Shown here: positions 1 to 11,300 of the stretch, piece by piece
How the letters are laid out: each line of letters begins with the position of its first letter
Numbering within the stretch: the first letter of the stretch is position 1
Notes under the pieces: model-generated
The model's input: the letters and a program-made list of their open reading frames with translations, nothing else
What the model was told of the DNA's origin: nothing
Databases searched by the model: none
NCBI GenBank assembly: GCA_006535965.1
Contig: QEAR01000088.1
Coordinates: forward strand, 25,065 to 89,064
From: Spizellomyces sp. 'palustris'
Taxonomy: Eukaryota; Chytridiomycota; Chytridiomycetes; Spizellomycetales; Spizellomycetaceae
Reading direction: 5' to 3'
DNA length: 64,000 nucleotides
Position numbers and translations under genes: made by a program

Positions 1-23
1 GCTCCTGACTCTCCACATCACAG

Positions 24-1387
24 GCTCTCAATATTGCCATTATGTTCTCATCTTACGAGGCACTAGGCGTAGTTACGAACCTGTTTGGAGGCATTATGGG
101 TTCTAGGTTAGGGCTCCGCTTTTGCCTCCTTCTAGGCCTGTTGCTTCAGCTTGTCGGAATCTCCCTTCTCTTCGTTCTGGACCGGCAAGATGTTTCGCAG
201 TGGTCGCAAGCAGGCGTAACGGGTTACGTGGTTTTTGCACAAAGCTTTTCGGGTGCTGCAAAAGATCTCGTCAAACTAGCCGGAAAATCATCCACAAAGT
301 TAGCCACCAAAGCAGCAAAGAGTCGCGAGGCCGATGCCGGTGACCCTCTTTTCAAACTCGTCGCATGGCTGACTGGGGCAAAGAACTCTGTCAAGGGCCT
401 TGGATTTCTCATTGGTGCAGTTTTGATCAACTATGCTGGTCTCTGGCGAGCACTTTTGGTCATGGTTGTATTGACGCTCTTACCATTGCCGGGAGTATGG
501 ATGTGGTTGGATCCACGATTGGGAATCTCAAAGGATCAGCAACGGTTGACGCTGAGAGAGATATTTGACAAGGGAAGGGACGTTAATATGCTGTCGTTGG
601 CAAGGGTGTTCTTGTTCGGATCGAGAGATCTCTGGTTTGAGATTGCTTTACCCATCTGGTTACGGTATGTATATATATCGACTTCCTGCTGTTTGCCGGA
701 TATTGATGCTGTTATCCTTTGACTTTTGTTCGACCAGTGCGCAATTTGATTGGAATTTTACCGCAAGCGGTGCTTTTCTGGCTGTCTGGATTATCATTTA
801 TGGGGCTGTCCAAACGATTACCCCTCAGTATATTCTAAAGCCGCTGAAAATGTACCCCTTCAAACGGTACTGGTCGAAAGTCGGTACACCCTACAGGACA
901 AATACTCACACATTTCCGATAGGGCAAAGCTCCTTGTTATATGGACAGGTCTGCTCATGATCATTACCGCAGCTATAGCTGCATACCTTACAGCTGTACG
1001 CAACAAGCCAATCACTGATCAGAAGACCGCTACTCTGTTGATCATTTCGATCGGTCTGGCAGTTTTTGCCTTCGTCTTCGCGGTAAACTCTTCGATACAC
1101 TCTTACTTAATTGTTGCATACGCGGCAAAAGATAAGGTGGCCATCAATGTTGGCTTTTACTGTGAGTACCCGTTCAATTGTTTTTACAAAAAAAAAACTT
1201 CGAAATTAAGCTCCAAATGTTTCATCTAGATTGCGCAAATGCGTTCGGTCGATTGACCGGAACTTTGTTGTCTGGTTTTATGTTCCAATATTACGGTATC
1301 TGGGTTTGTATCTGGACATCTGTGGGCTTTCTAGCCATCTGCACAATTATCACAGCATTCTTTCGGGATGTGAAAGACGTAAACTGA
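24..1387 (+). CDS. arsJ: ArsJ-like organoarsenical efflux transporter (MFS), 5' partial
   Basis: Major-facilitator membrane protein matching ArsJ, the permease that in bacteria exports 1-arseno-3-phosphoglycerate made by a partner GAPDH and so confers arsenate resistance. The gene enters from the left edge: a splice acceptor (CACAG, 19-23) opens the first visible exon. Exons are 24-664, 738-827, 923-1161 and 1230-1387, and together they read 375 codons plus stop in one frame. Family stretches seen include YEALGVVTNLFGG, SFSGAAKDLVKLAGKSSTKL, LTGAKNSVKGLGFLIGA, ARVFLFGSRDLWFEIALPIW, FAVNSSIHSYLIVAYAAKDK and NAFGRLTGTLLSG. The 828-922 intron is inferred because the two flanking frames differ; it shortens the loop after TPQ compared with bacterial ArsJ. 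Family identity is secure. The substrate in this organism is inferred. Confidence 0.85.
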
Positions 1388-2958
1388 GTAAAATAGAATA
1401 TAATAAAACTCACTACCACCTGAGAAATGTACATGGGAGAGCGTACCGTGCTTGTCCCAAAAGACGGCTTATTGCTCCCCACAAAGCAAATGAATGCTTT
1501 TGGGCTTAATATTACATTTAACACTAGCGCAACATGGTCAATGCATGCTCAAAGAGTATACTACCGCATTGCGACTCTGTGCATGTGTGGTATCAGTGAT
1601 GAAGAAAAGTTAGATGCAACTACAAGTTGCGAATAACCCAATGTTGACATATCCATAGATCTTGGCGCGATATCTTAGTTGCATAGAGAGCAAGCACGAT
1701 AGCACGGCAAGATCGGCAATCTCAACAGAGGTGCCCAGATCGAGTGGCAAGGCCTATAAAGAATAGTGGGGTAAGCTTCTGGCAGTAAAGGTGTAGCAGA
1801 TACCTGCACCAGCATGGGTCCGAGTGCGAATACAAAATGTAATCGTCCCGGCCAAAAGCCCATCCGAAAATACATGCTTTAAACCATCATTCCCATTGCT
1901 GGCACAGTATCCCCTATAGCAACTACTGACCTCTTGCACAGGCGCAAGACCTGGATGACACGGCCGGCCGGCACACACTCATCGAATAGGCATAATTCAG
2001 ACCTATATAGAGACAAGAGGCGAAAATAGATTTGTTAGAACCAATTTCTTCTCTTAAAGGTGCTCTTTCGGGTTGAATGTGCGACCCAAATAATGCTCAG
2101 TTGAATAAGTATTTTCCGCTCATTCGGTAAATGGGAGATATCCCGCCTCGGTATTAGCATGGATAAACCATCACTGCATTTTAACTCCTATACTGCTGAT
2201 GCCCCGACGTTTGCTTACCTTGTGCGTGCCTCAGAGCCGAACAGACTGAGCTAGAACTATGAACAATAAGAGTTAATCCCAAAATATGCGATGAACCCAG
2301 CCGTTGCAAACGGATCCAGTGATCATCAATATCTTGTCAACAGAGACTGTTCAGGATTTGATAGTACTTTTTGATAATCATTTCACTCAGACATGTTCAG
2401 CCCAATTGCCACCATTCAAACAACATACCTGCGGGTCTGGCAACTATTGCGAAGAACTAACTCCAAGTCCTTGAAACGGCGCTTCCTTTTATTTTCAGTC
2501 CAGCAGTGGCGCAGGTGTCACGAGTGAGGCGCATTGATTTCAGTCACATGATCCCTCCAAAAGTTGAGTTATTGAACGAGATACAGCAAGGCCCAGAGGA
2601 GTCCCAGGATCTTAGAGACGAACTAGATCCAAGAGATAGGGACTTTCTATTCCTATGCATACTCATAATGTAAGGTCTATCTACAGTGTGGTCCGTGTCC
2701 ACTATGATAAGGAAGATTTTTGCAAAAACAATATCCTATAGGGACCTTCTTCATTTCATGTGATACGGACACGAACTAACATCCCACGCTTCATCGTGCC
2801 ACTTCGTATATAGAGCCAGTGCATGATCATCTATCCAGCGTAGCGTCATCCGAAATATAATCAGTTGCCCCGGAAACCTTTACAGCGGTGCCCGCAGTAA
2901 CAATGCTTACCTAGTAACCGGTTGGCTTTTATAAACATGACTTCATATGGATGGAAGG
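1388..2958. other. intergenic region without a recognisable gene
   Basis: About 1.6 kb between two convergent genes (ArsJ-like on plus, glycosyltransferase-like on minus). Only short open frames without family resemblance occur. I see no repeat, RNA gene or transposon remnant here. Confidence 0.5.
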
Positions 2959-3949
2959 TCATTTCTGCAGAATGCTATGAGCACCATATCGAGTACAATT
3001 ATGATTTCCCGGCCACCCACCATAGTACTGTTTCGGAAGGTTTGGATCATCATGAGCGCAGTGTGTTCCGTAGGTTGGGGAGGTGTGATAGCTCGTCATT
3101 AGCACATCTACGCCATATCCCGCATTTCGGATGTCCTGCGTCAACTGCACTTCCCCTTTCATCACGGCATCAAGCATATTCGTCCAGCACTGCATTGACC
3201 CCACAGCGGCATGGAAGGCGTCACGATCCATTGCCAGCACCTGACTTTGGACGTGAGGTCGTGGTCGACAATTATATGTTGTTCCAACCAACTTGACCCT
3301 GTCGTTCAACCGACTGAGCAGCAGGTCCGTCCAGCAGCCCTTCGTGTATGTTGGCATGAAAGGTCCACGAACAGAGGCGTTTATCATCACAAACCGACCG
3401 TATCTGCGATTTAATTGCTTTTCCAGCATTTCGACCCCAATTTTGAAAGACCCTATATCGTAACATCTAAAGGGTGCACAAGATGAGCGATCGTTTTAAG
3501 AAATAAAGACAGCACGAGGGCGAACGTACTTGTTTTCTCGCCGGATGATATGGATGTTTGAACGCTCAGGAAAGCGTATACTTTCGTCAACATGCCCGTT
3601 AAGGATGAATAAATAATCTACATTAGACTGCAGGCCATGGCGAAGGAAGAATTGAAGATTGTCGGTCTGGACAGGAACTTCCGGACCCTTTACACTTGCA
3701 AGCAGTTTATGGTGAGTCTAGAAATCGTAGAGTTTTCTGTGCTTTTGAGTGCTTTCCTCACCGGAACTCCGTATCCGCTTTCGAGCTTGTACCATCATAA
3801 TAGATATATACGACTAGGGTATCGCTCTCACTTGACTCGCGATTCATAATACTCAAAGTTTCATTACGGAGAGGGCCTGCAAACCATACAAGCCCTACAA
3901 CAGCTGCGGCGATAAATAGCAAGATGACAGCATTGCGAGGACGACCCAT
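2959..3949 (-). CDS. type II membrane glycosyltransferase-like protein
   Basis: Three exons (3949-3762, 3694-3530, 3466-2959) give 286 aa. The N-terminus is a short basic stretch followed by one hydrophobic helix (about residues 7-24), the layout of a Golgi type II enzyme. The body carries the pattern of a family I recall from algae and fungi: VVYIYYDG, NLQFFLRHGL, DYLFILNGH, RRENKCYDIGSF, FVMINASVRGPF, WTDLLL, VKLVGTTYNC, HVQSQVLAMDR and a late YYGGWPGNHN. These proteins are usually labelled glycosyltransferase-like; no donor or acceptor is known to me. Both introns (67 and 63 nt) have good GT/AG ends and restore phase exactly. Start is the first ATG before the membrane helix. Molecular activity is unproven. 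Confidence 0.7.
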
Positions 3950-4507
3950 CGTTGACTGGGAAGGAGCCGGAGTTGCGTCGATTCCATCAGCGTTTTCGAA
4001 TGGGATACTGGATGGATTATATTGTTGAAGACTGTTCGCTATCTACACGCCTGTGCACGTGCCATTACTGTAGCACGAAGAGACGAGATCCTGTGTGGCT
4101 ATCAACAGCACATCGGACCCTATTCTGAAATGTGGGCGACTTCTTGGGCTTTTGAGTAAAAAATACTTACACATCTTAGTTGTAAAACGACTTACGGGCA
4201 GGACTCTCCGTGTTGGACATAGGAACAGTGTCACGCATGCACCGCCTTTCCACTATTCACGCTTCAAGCAACTCGACCTGTTGTGCAAAGTTGAACATCA
4301 TTGTACGTTCTAGATGAATGGAGCACCCTGTTGGGCGGGAAAGTTCGTCCGTTATAACAGAAATTGGACTACGACGACGACAATAATCTTGCGAACCATA
4401 TAACTTCGGCTCTGTCACGCAGTGCAATGGATGAGAATTAAAGCGTCCATCAACACTTGTAGGAGCTGTATTCAGATTGAAGCAATCCATAATAACCACA
4501 TGTGCAG
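3950..4507. other. intergenic region, no gene seen
   Basis: About 560 bp between two minus-strand genes. It would hold the promoter of the glycosyltransferase-like gene and the 3' UTR of the next gene. Short frames here show no family signal. Confidence 0.4.
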
Positions 4508-5282
4508 TCATACATAGCTGGTATCGTCAAAGTCGTCCGGAAAGGCTGTGAAAATAGGCAACATATGTTAGCACATCTTAATGCGTTCCCTCTACAGCAA
4601 CGTCGACCGAGCAATTTTACCATTAAAAAATTTGGTGTCAACAAGCCTTTCGTCAAACGATTTCTGTTGTTTTCCGGTAGGGGCAACTGTAGTGTCATCT
4701 AATGAGCTGCCAGTGTGTCCTCTCGACGATCGTGTTCCATAAACAAAGGCTGCAGGTGTATTTTCTTCAACCCGCATTGCATCCGCTTCAAACTCGAAGT
4801 CTTCCTAAGTGATATCTCTTGAGCATTGTGCAATCTTTCATCTACAAATCTTGAAAACGAAAACGCATATCCCCAGCAGTTTTTTTTTATCTTACATCCA
4901 TCTCGCTCGCATTCCGTCCGCTCATCTTTCCTTCGGTACTATATCTCCTCCGCTTTTTAACGTTGCCAATAATGCGATCGAGTTCGTGGCTTCCCTGATA
5001 CACTCGATTTGTACCGCCTGCCTGCCTGTTAGAGTGGTATAGGCGATTCCCTTTCTGATCTTTGCACGGTCCAAGAAAGTCTCCTGTGCGAGTAAGCTGC
5101 AGCCCGTCGTCACTTGTCGTATAGGAGCTTGAGCAGGGTTCTAATTCATCGTCTTCTCTTGAACTTGACGACGGAGGAGATGCGGAGCGACTGTGCTTCG
5201 AAGTGGTTATGTTGGCGGATGGGCAGGGTGAACGTCGCCTCTCTCGAAAGGGACAAGCTTTTGATGACATGAGGTGCTGCAT
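4508..5282 (-). CDS. small protein with CSN9/CSNAP-like acidic C-terminal tail
   Basis: Three exons (5282-4896, 4804-4621, 4545-4508) give 202 aa; intron phases close exactly and the stop follows DDTSYV. The first 130 residues are Ser/Arg-rich and low complexity, with a basic KKRRRY stretch that could be a nuclear signal. The last 40 residues contain TGSSLDD followed by VDTKFFNAFPDDFDD. This resembles the end of CSN9/CSNAP (MYEOV2), the tiny ninth subunit of the COP9 signalosome, whose conserved piece is an FFN.F.D.FDD tail. The animal protein is only about 57 aa, so this would be a version with a long N-terminal extension. It is divergent from NBAS at 82 bp. Assignment rests on one short motif and is tentative. 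Confidence 0.5.
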
Positions 5283-5364
5283 GATATGGCTGTGCCACCG
5301 TGGGTATCATGTCATAACTGGAACGCTTCCTGCTTCCTACCCGTTAAGCGACGTTTAGATCAAT
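5283..5364. promoter_or_regulatory. 82-bp bidirectional promoter
   Basis: This is the whole space between the start codons of the CSN9-like gene (minus) and NBAS (plus). Any core promoter and both 5' leaders must fit here or overlap coding sequence. No clear TATA box is visible. Confidence 0.45.
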
Positions 5365-8300
5365 ATGCCAGGCAAGCTGCCACCAGACCGCCTTGGTTTC
5401 GACAGAGAAGATGCGATTCTGTATGAGTTGGTCCCCGTGGCTGAATGGCTTCCAGACGAATCTTCCGGAGAACATAGGGCAATCATGCGACCCCCAGGGA
5501 AGTTCACCCAAACCGCTTCGAGTTCGTACTCCAGTGTCCCTCACCGACTGCTGAAAAATATTGCGGCCCATCTTGTACGCACATTAGATGGACTGGTTGT
5601 ATCTGCATCTGTGCCACCAGCGCTAGTTCAACTGCTCCCATTTGTTCGGTCATCTTGGATACTCGAAGCTTCTCCGTGTGGAGAATACCTCGCTGTTGTC
5701 ACAGATGAAATTCTCGAGATACGATCAAAAAAGGAAGCGTTTGAGGTCACCGGAGTGGTGTCACTTGACCGCGATGGGTTTCCGTCTTGGCGACGAATTG
5801 CGTGGTCGTTTGATTCTCGATTGTTGGCGGTGGCTGGGAGTGACGGCCGAGTACAAATAGTTCGCACCGATGGCGTCTTAATGTGCTCCATCTCGTCGAA
5901 AACTAAAGAGGCTGGTTCAGGACGTGGTTCTAATTCCCTGCCAACCCGCCCTGTTGAGGTGGAATGGGAAGACCTGGGAGAAGCACATCGTGATCCTGTC
6001 GGCTTTATCGAACCTATATCCACCCTCTTGTTTGTTCGGCCGGAGAGGGACTCTAAAACGCCCGTTTTCATGTTCGAGAATCATCATTACACGCATGAAC
6101 TAATTACAATCACCTACGATGGCCTACTCCGTAGCTACCTCATTAATCTCGACGGATTGGCCCAAGCGCTGCCACCACCGACCACCACGTCATTCGTTCC
6201 GGCGTTACATGGTCGAAGATCAAGTACTACAGGACTCTCTATTTTACGTGAGAGCAAGCAGCATCCTGGGCAAATCACCTATTACCATAAATTCTCGTTT
6301 CGTCATTGGCACATGTGCGTTTGCACTGCTGTGGCAGACGTGACCCGAGGTGTGCTACTTGTGAGCGGGAAAGGAGTGCATGTTCGGGGCAGTAAGCCAC
6401 GTGATGGTAAAGAAGCCAGCCTTACGGGGTTTATATCCGAATGGAAGCTTATCTGGGAGAAACCGCACTATCAAATGGAAGGGGTAGAGGTTACAAAGGC
6501 CAATTTGGATGTTCCGTTGGACGATCATGCTGCGGAAGGTCTATGGGGGAACATAAGAAAGGTTTTCACAATAGATTCTGTTCTTATGTCCATTCAGCCT
6601 TCACGAAGGATGCTCTATCTGGACACCATCCATCGTATATACTTATCGCCTGCCGGAACGCATCTTATTACACTGGACTGCGGCGGAACAGTAAAAGTCT
6701 GGGCAGTGAAGGGACTTGAGTTACTGCTCGAATGGACATCCGCAGAGCTGCATGAGCAACTGAAGCGGTCTGCCCCTACAACCACAGAAGGCACCGATGT
6801 GGACCTGATGTCGTCAAATCACGTAAACGGAATTTCCGGCAGCCCTACCGTTGTTTCCGTTGGCTGGTGGTCGAATTCTAGTATCACTTTGTCATTTCTT
6901 GACGGAAGTGTTTTCATCCTTAATCTTCCTCATTTAACGGATCTGTTAGGGAATAATTTGCAAAAGCTGCGTTGTCATCCAGACGTGGTTTCAATGAACG
7001 GAGATCGTTTGTTTATACTTGACTGCGAAAGGAAAACTGTGCGTTTGTGTGTGCGTGATGGAGTTTATTCTCCCATGCGAGCCACGACTAGTGACGACCA
7101 GCTGATAGATGAAGACCAAAATGAAGATCCTCGCCAGAAGACAGCTGTCGAAAGGTTACTTTCTATTACAGCTCGTCCGTTGCGATTCGTCACTGACACC
7201 TTCCTATGGCATTGGGAAGATGAAAGCTCGCCTTCCCGGAAAATGGTGACAGTGCAAAGGCGGAGATACCGTCTGTTGTGTTTGCTTAAGACCACACCGC
7301 TTGAAGCCATGAGACGCAAAATTCAGCGGGAGGACTTTGGCGCCGCTTTAGAATTAGCAGCGCAGTTTGAATTGAGTATGGATGAGGTTTACAAAGCGCA
7401 ATGGGTGCGCGCGGAAGTATCTGAGGAATCTATCCGTGATTTTCTGGTCAAGGTGGAGAACCGGTCATGGGTCCTTCGTAACTGCTTGGAAAGAGTGCCC
7501 CCGTCACCTAAAGCCACGAAGTTGCTGTTGCAATACGGACTGGAGCAGACAGGGAGCGTTACCTTGGATGATGTTGAAAGAGATGTTGAAAACTTGCTGG
7601 ACGATCTATGTGGCCAACCAAGTGCATCCGCAGTTCAGGCGATCCCGAATGAGGAACAGGGCAACCTACCATCTACGGCCGAACTATGCCTGTATCGTTA
7701 TCGTTTTTTGAAGTATCTTGACAGACTCGAGACGCATGAAGCCATATACGCAGGCGCATTTGATGACCGCAATACCGAAGGCAGCCACAGCAATTTTGCA
7801 GAGCACTTTGCCTGGTTCAGAGATTGCGATTTGGTTGTTCAAGCAATAAACTATGCAACGACAAGAAATATTACGGCCTTACAACAGCTTTTCACGCGTC
7901 ATGGCAGAGAAGTCTTGCCGTTTCGTCTGGGTATTTTGAAGCAGTTGCCGGAAACAGCCGATCCTAGAGAGTATGCGCACCTTTTACCTGTCGTTGACGC
8001 ACACACTGGTCAAGAGATGGAGTGGCAGGTTATTCCATGGCGAAAGCCAGATTGGACTGAGTCAGACACTGTCAGAGACTTCATAGGGATTGTGGAAGAG
8101 GGTAATGAACAAGAGCCTGAGGAGGGCTTGCCAATAGGATGCATACAGTACAACTACCCCGCCTCGCTTGAGGTCACTCGGGATTGGTACCGTGAACGTG
8201 CTCGTGAAATTGAAGGGCTGTCTGGGCAGGTGGACTTCGCCCTGGAGCTCATTCGAGCTGGTATCGACAACAATGTGACTGGACTCGAGGACTTGGCCGA

Positions 8301-11300
8301 AGATTTACAAACCTTATCTGCACTGATTTACGACTGTTACAGTCCGGATTCGAAGGCAGCCTTGGAGCTCTCCCTCGACCGTCTGTGCAGCTTGGCCCCT
8401 GGAGAAGTGGTGCGTCTGTTTCTTGTGGAGTCGGATACCCGTACAGTGGTTTCGATAATCGATCAGTTTGTTCTACCATTCCTGAGCCGCCAGGCTTTGA
8501 GATGGGAGCGACAACTTCGGGAAGGGAAAGAAATGGTGCCTCCAGAGCCGCGGGAAGCCACTCGCAATATTCTACATGAATGGCTCATCGACGTTGCCGA
8601 CGAGCATCTAGACTGGTGCGTGGCTGTCTTTGAAACATTCAGTGCGACTCCAAACGGCAACCATCGAATGATCGGTTCCACCAAAGATCTGGCAGATCTG
8701 TCCATACAATGTGCTTATCGCTGTACTCGTACCAATGCGCTTGGAGAGTTCCGCAAATTGCTCAATTGCATTCCGCTTCAAAACCTGCAGAGCACAATAT
8801 CTCCGGCGGAGCCTATCCGCAAGTCAATGTCATGGGAGGACGAGCTGGAGCTCGCGATGCTCGAAATCAACGATCCTAATATGGCGTTGCCAAGTGCCCT
8901 ATTGGATGATCCAGCAGTAATGGATGACTTGCAAAAACGCTTACAGCGGTTCAAAGTACACGTGGAAGCGGTTGCGATATTGGAACGCTATGGCCTAGCG
9001 AGGCCTCTGTCCTGGTTTCTGGAATCAGACAACAATATCGATGCGCAACGCCAATTGGTTGTGCAGCTTGCCAGACGGTCAGCGGGGGGTGAAGGCATGG
9101 GAGCCGGTGGTGAGGATCGTTTTGACTCTGAAGACGAGTGGTCTGAGCTCTTGGACCACATGCTGGAGCTTCACCAATTAGGGGTCTTAGACCAGGTTCC
9201 AAGAAGAGATATCTATGTGGAGTTTCTCTTGGTTGTTCTCAGCAGCGGAAGTGCGTGCGGCTATTTGTTTCGGGTACCTGCTAACGGACACAACTAACTT
9301 AGCCATTCCAGAGTTCCGATTGGCAAAAAGGATCATGCAACCCGAGTCAGGCCTTCCTCCTTTACCGATTGACGTTTCGGAGACGTTGGTGATCAACGCC
9401 GCAAGAGAATTCTTCGATAACGCCCATAGTGGGGATATGAACCATGGCCTTATGAAGAAAGCCCGAAACTGGTAAGCATGCGCAGTTAGAAGTGAGCAAA
9501 CCGACAGAATTGCACAGCTTGACGACTCTCTCCCCTCCTTGCAGTCTAAAAGTGCTACCGACATCCCCCACCTTACAGACTGAACTAAACTTAATCAAGG
9601 CGACACATCAGCTGACAACTCGTTATAACGTCACATTGGATCCCAAGGATGATATTCTCATTCTCCCCATTCAGATCCGATTGCACCCAGATCGTCTTCA
9701 GCTCATACAGCAGATCCTTCGGCGGTATCCTGACGCATACACTTCCGCACCATCCTTACTCGAACTTACTAAAATGCTCTTGGGTGAGCAGTATAATCGC
9801 AGCGCAGAAGTGCGCGCGCAAGCAATGATTGCGACAGCTGCCCTCGAGGCAAAGAGCTACGACACTGCATATCAAATATGCGAAGATCTCATTAGTGGAA
9901 TGGGGGAAGCACGGTCCTATGATCCGTTGGTCGCCGAGGCGGTCTGTAAAGTCTGCATGGCTCTTGGAAATGTGGCCGAGTGGCCAGATCTTAAGAAGAG
10001 GATGAAGGTTGTTGGTCACGCGCTGGCACTGTGCCCAACCGAGAAAATGGTGGAAGGACTTGCACTTTGGAGGTCCTTGGAGAGCGAAAAAATCGCATTG
10101 GGTGCAGTAAACCGCGTCCCCGGAATAAGATCCGCACCGTCTCTGCTAGGTCGCCTTGATGGTACGTCCGAAATGGGTGCCGAGTCGTGGATATTCAGTG
10201 TGGAGAAAGCTATTGGAGAGCTCGAAAGACAATTGCTAGCATTTGAGGATCCTGGTCATCGTCAGGCCACCAGCAAAATGAGATCTCTGCCGCGGCATCC
10301 ATTCTACCAGGATTTGCAGAACGTTGATTCTCTCAAACCATACCCCGGTGGCGAGTTGGCTGGTTCAACAATTCAAGGAGGTCTTCTAGAGGCTTTGATG
10401 AGATTAAGATCTGCCCATGGTACGTTCGCGGCCGGAATGACGCGGCTCGATGACAACGGTGAATGGATCAAGGACGAAGATCTTCTCAGTTACGCAGCAG
10501 AGATATATGCATCTGATGCTGTTCTCGCTTTCAATTGTCTGCTACACCACCGTGAGGTAGGATAGTACTTTGCGCAGTCTTCGCTTGATTTTTGACCTCT
10601 TGCAACTGACTGCGGCGCACAGGATCATAAAACTGGGGAGTTTTTCGATGGACTTCCGCCATCACCGGCAAACGAACTGTTAGCGTGCTACTACCATGCT
10701 CACAAGGCATTCTCCCGTACATTAAACGCCGATAATCGTCATTTTCTCCCGGAGTTGCCTAAATATGCCCCGTCAGACGTCATTCGTAACATCGACCGAT
10801 TGGTCTCTACATTGGATCGGCCAAATGGAGGTCCTCCCGCGACTTCCAGCCCTCTGAGCCCACTGCGGTCTATAGGAGATTGGGATTTTGATTTGCCTCT
10901 GCCATTTTCTAGTGAGCCGCAGCCGCCAGATGCCACCAAGCCGGCCTCAACGTTGCTGCCATCGAAAGGGCAGCAGGTCTTTGGAGAACAAGCCGCTGAA
11001 GCTTTGATAAAAGCTCGACATTACATAATTCTAATGGAAAACAGGCGACAAGAGCGCATGTTGCGCGCCCTTTATGATAAAAAGGGTGTAGATCCACACA
11101 AGTTTGAGCAAAATAATGAGTATAAAAGAGCGGTTGTCCTTGATATGGCTCGTACATTAGACGAGGCCGGGCTAGCGGAGGCGTTCAAACTCGCCCATGA
11201 AGTTGGAGTGTCCGACTTGGATGTAGGTTCCAGGATCGATGTATCTGATCTGTGTCGCGTGATCGTGCTTACAATCTTTGCTGGTAGGTGGTTCTGTCAA

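Noticed and set aside
739-960. Apparent frameshift in the ArsJ gene that would make it a pseudogene
   Set aside because: An intron 828-922 with GT and AG ends links the two frames, and the complete model is then an exact multiple of three. The break is better explained by splicing.
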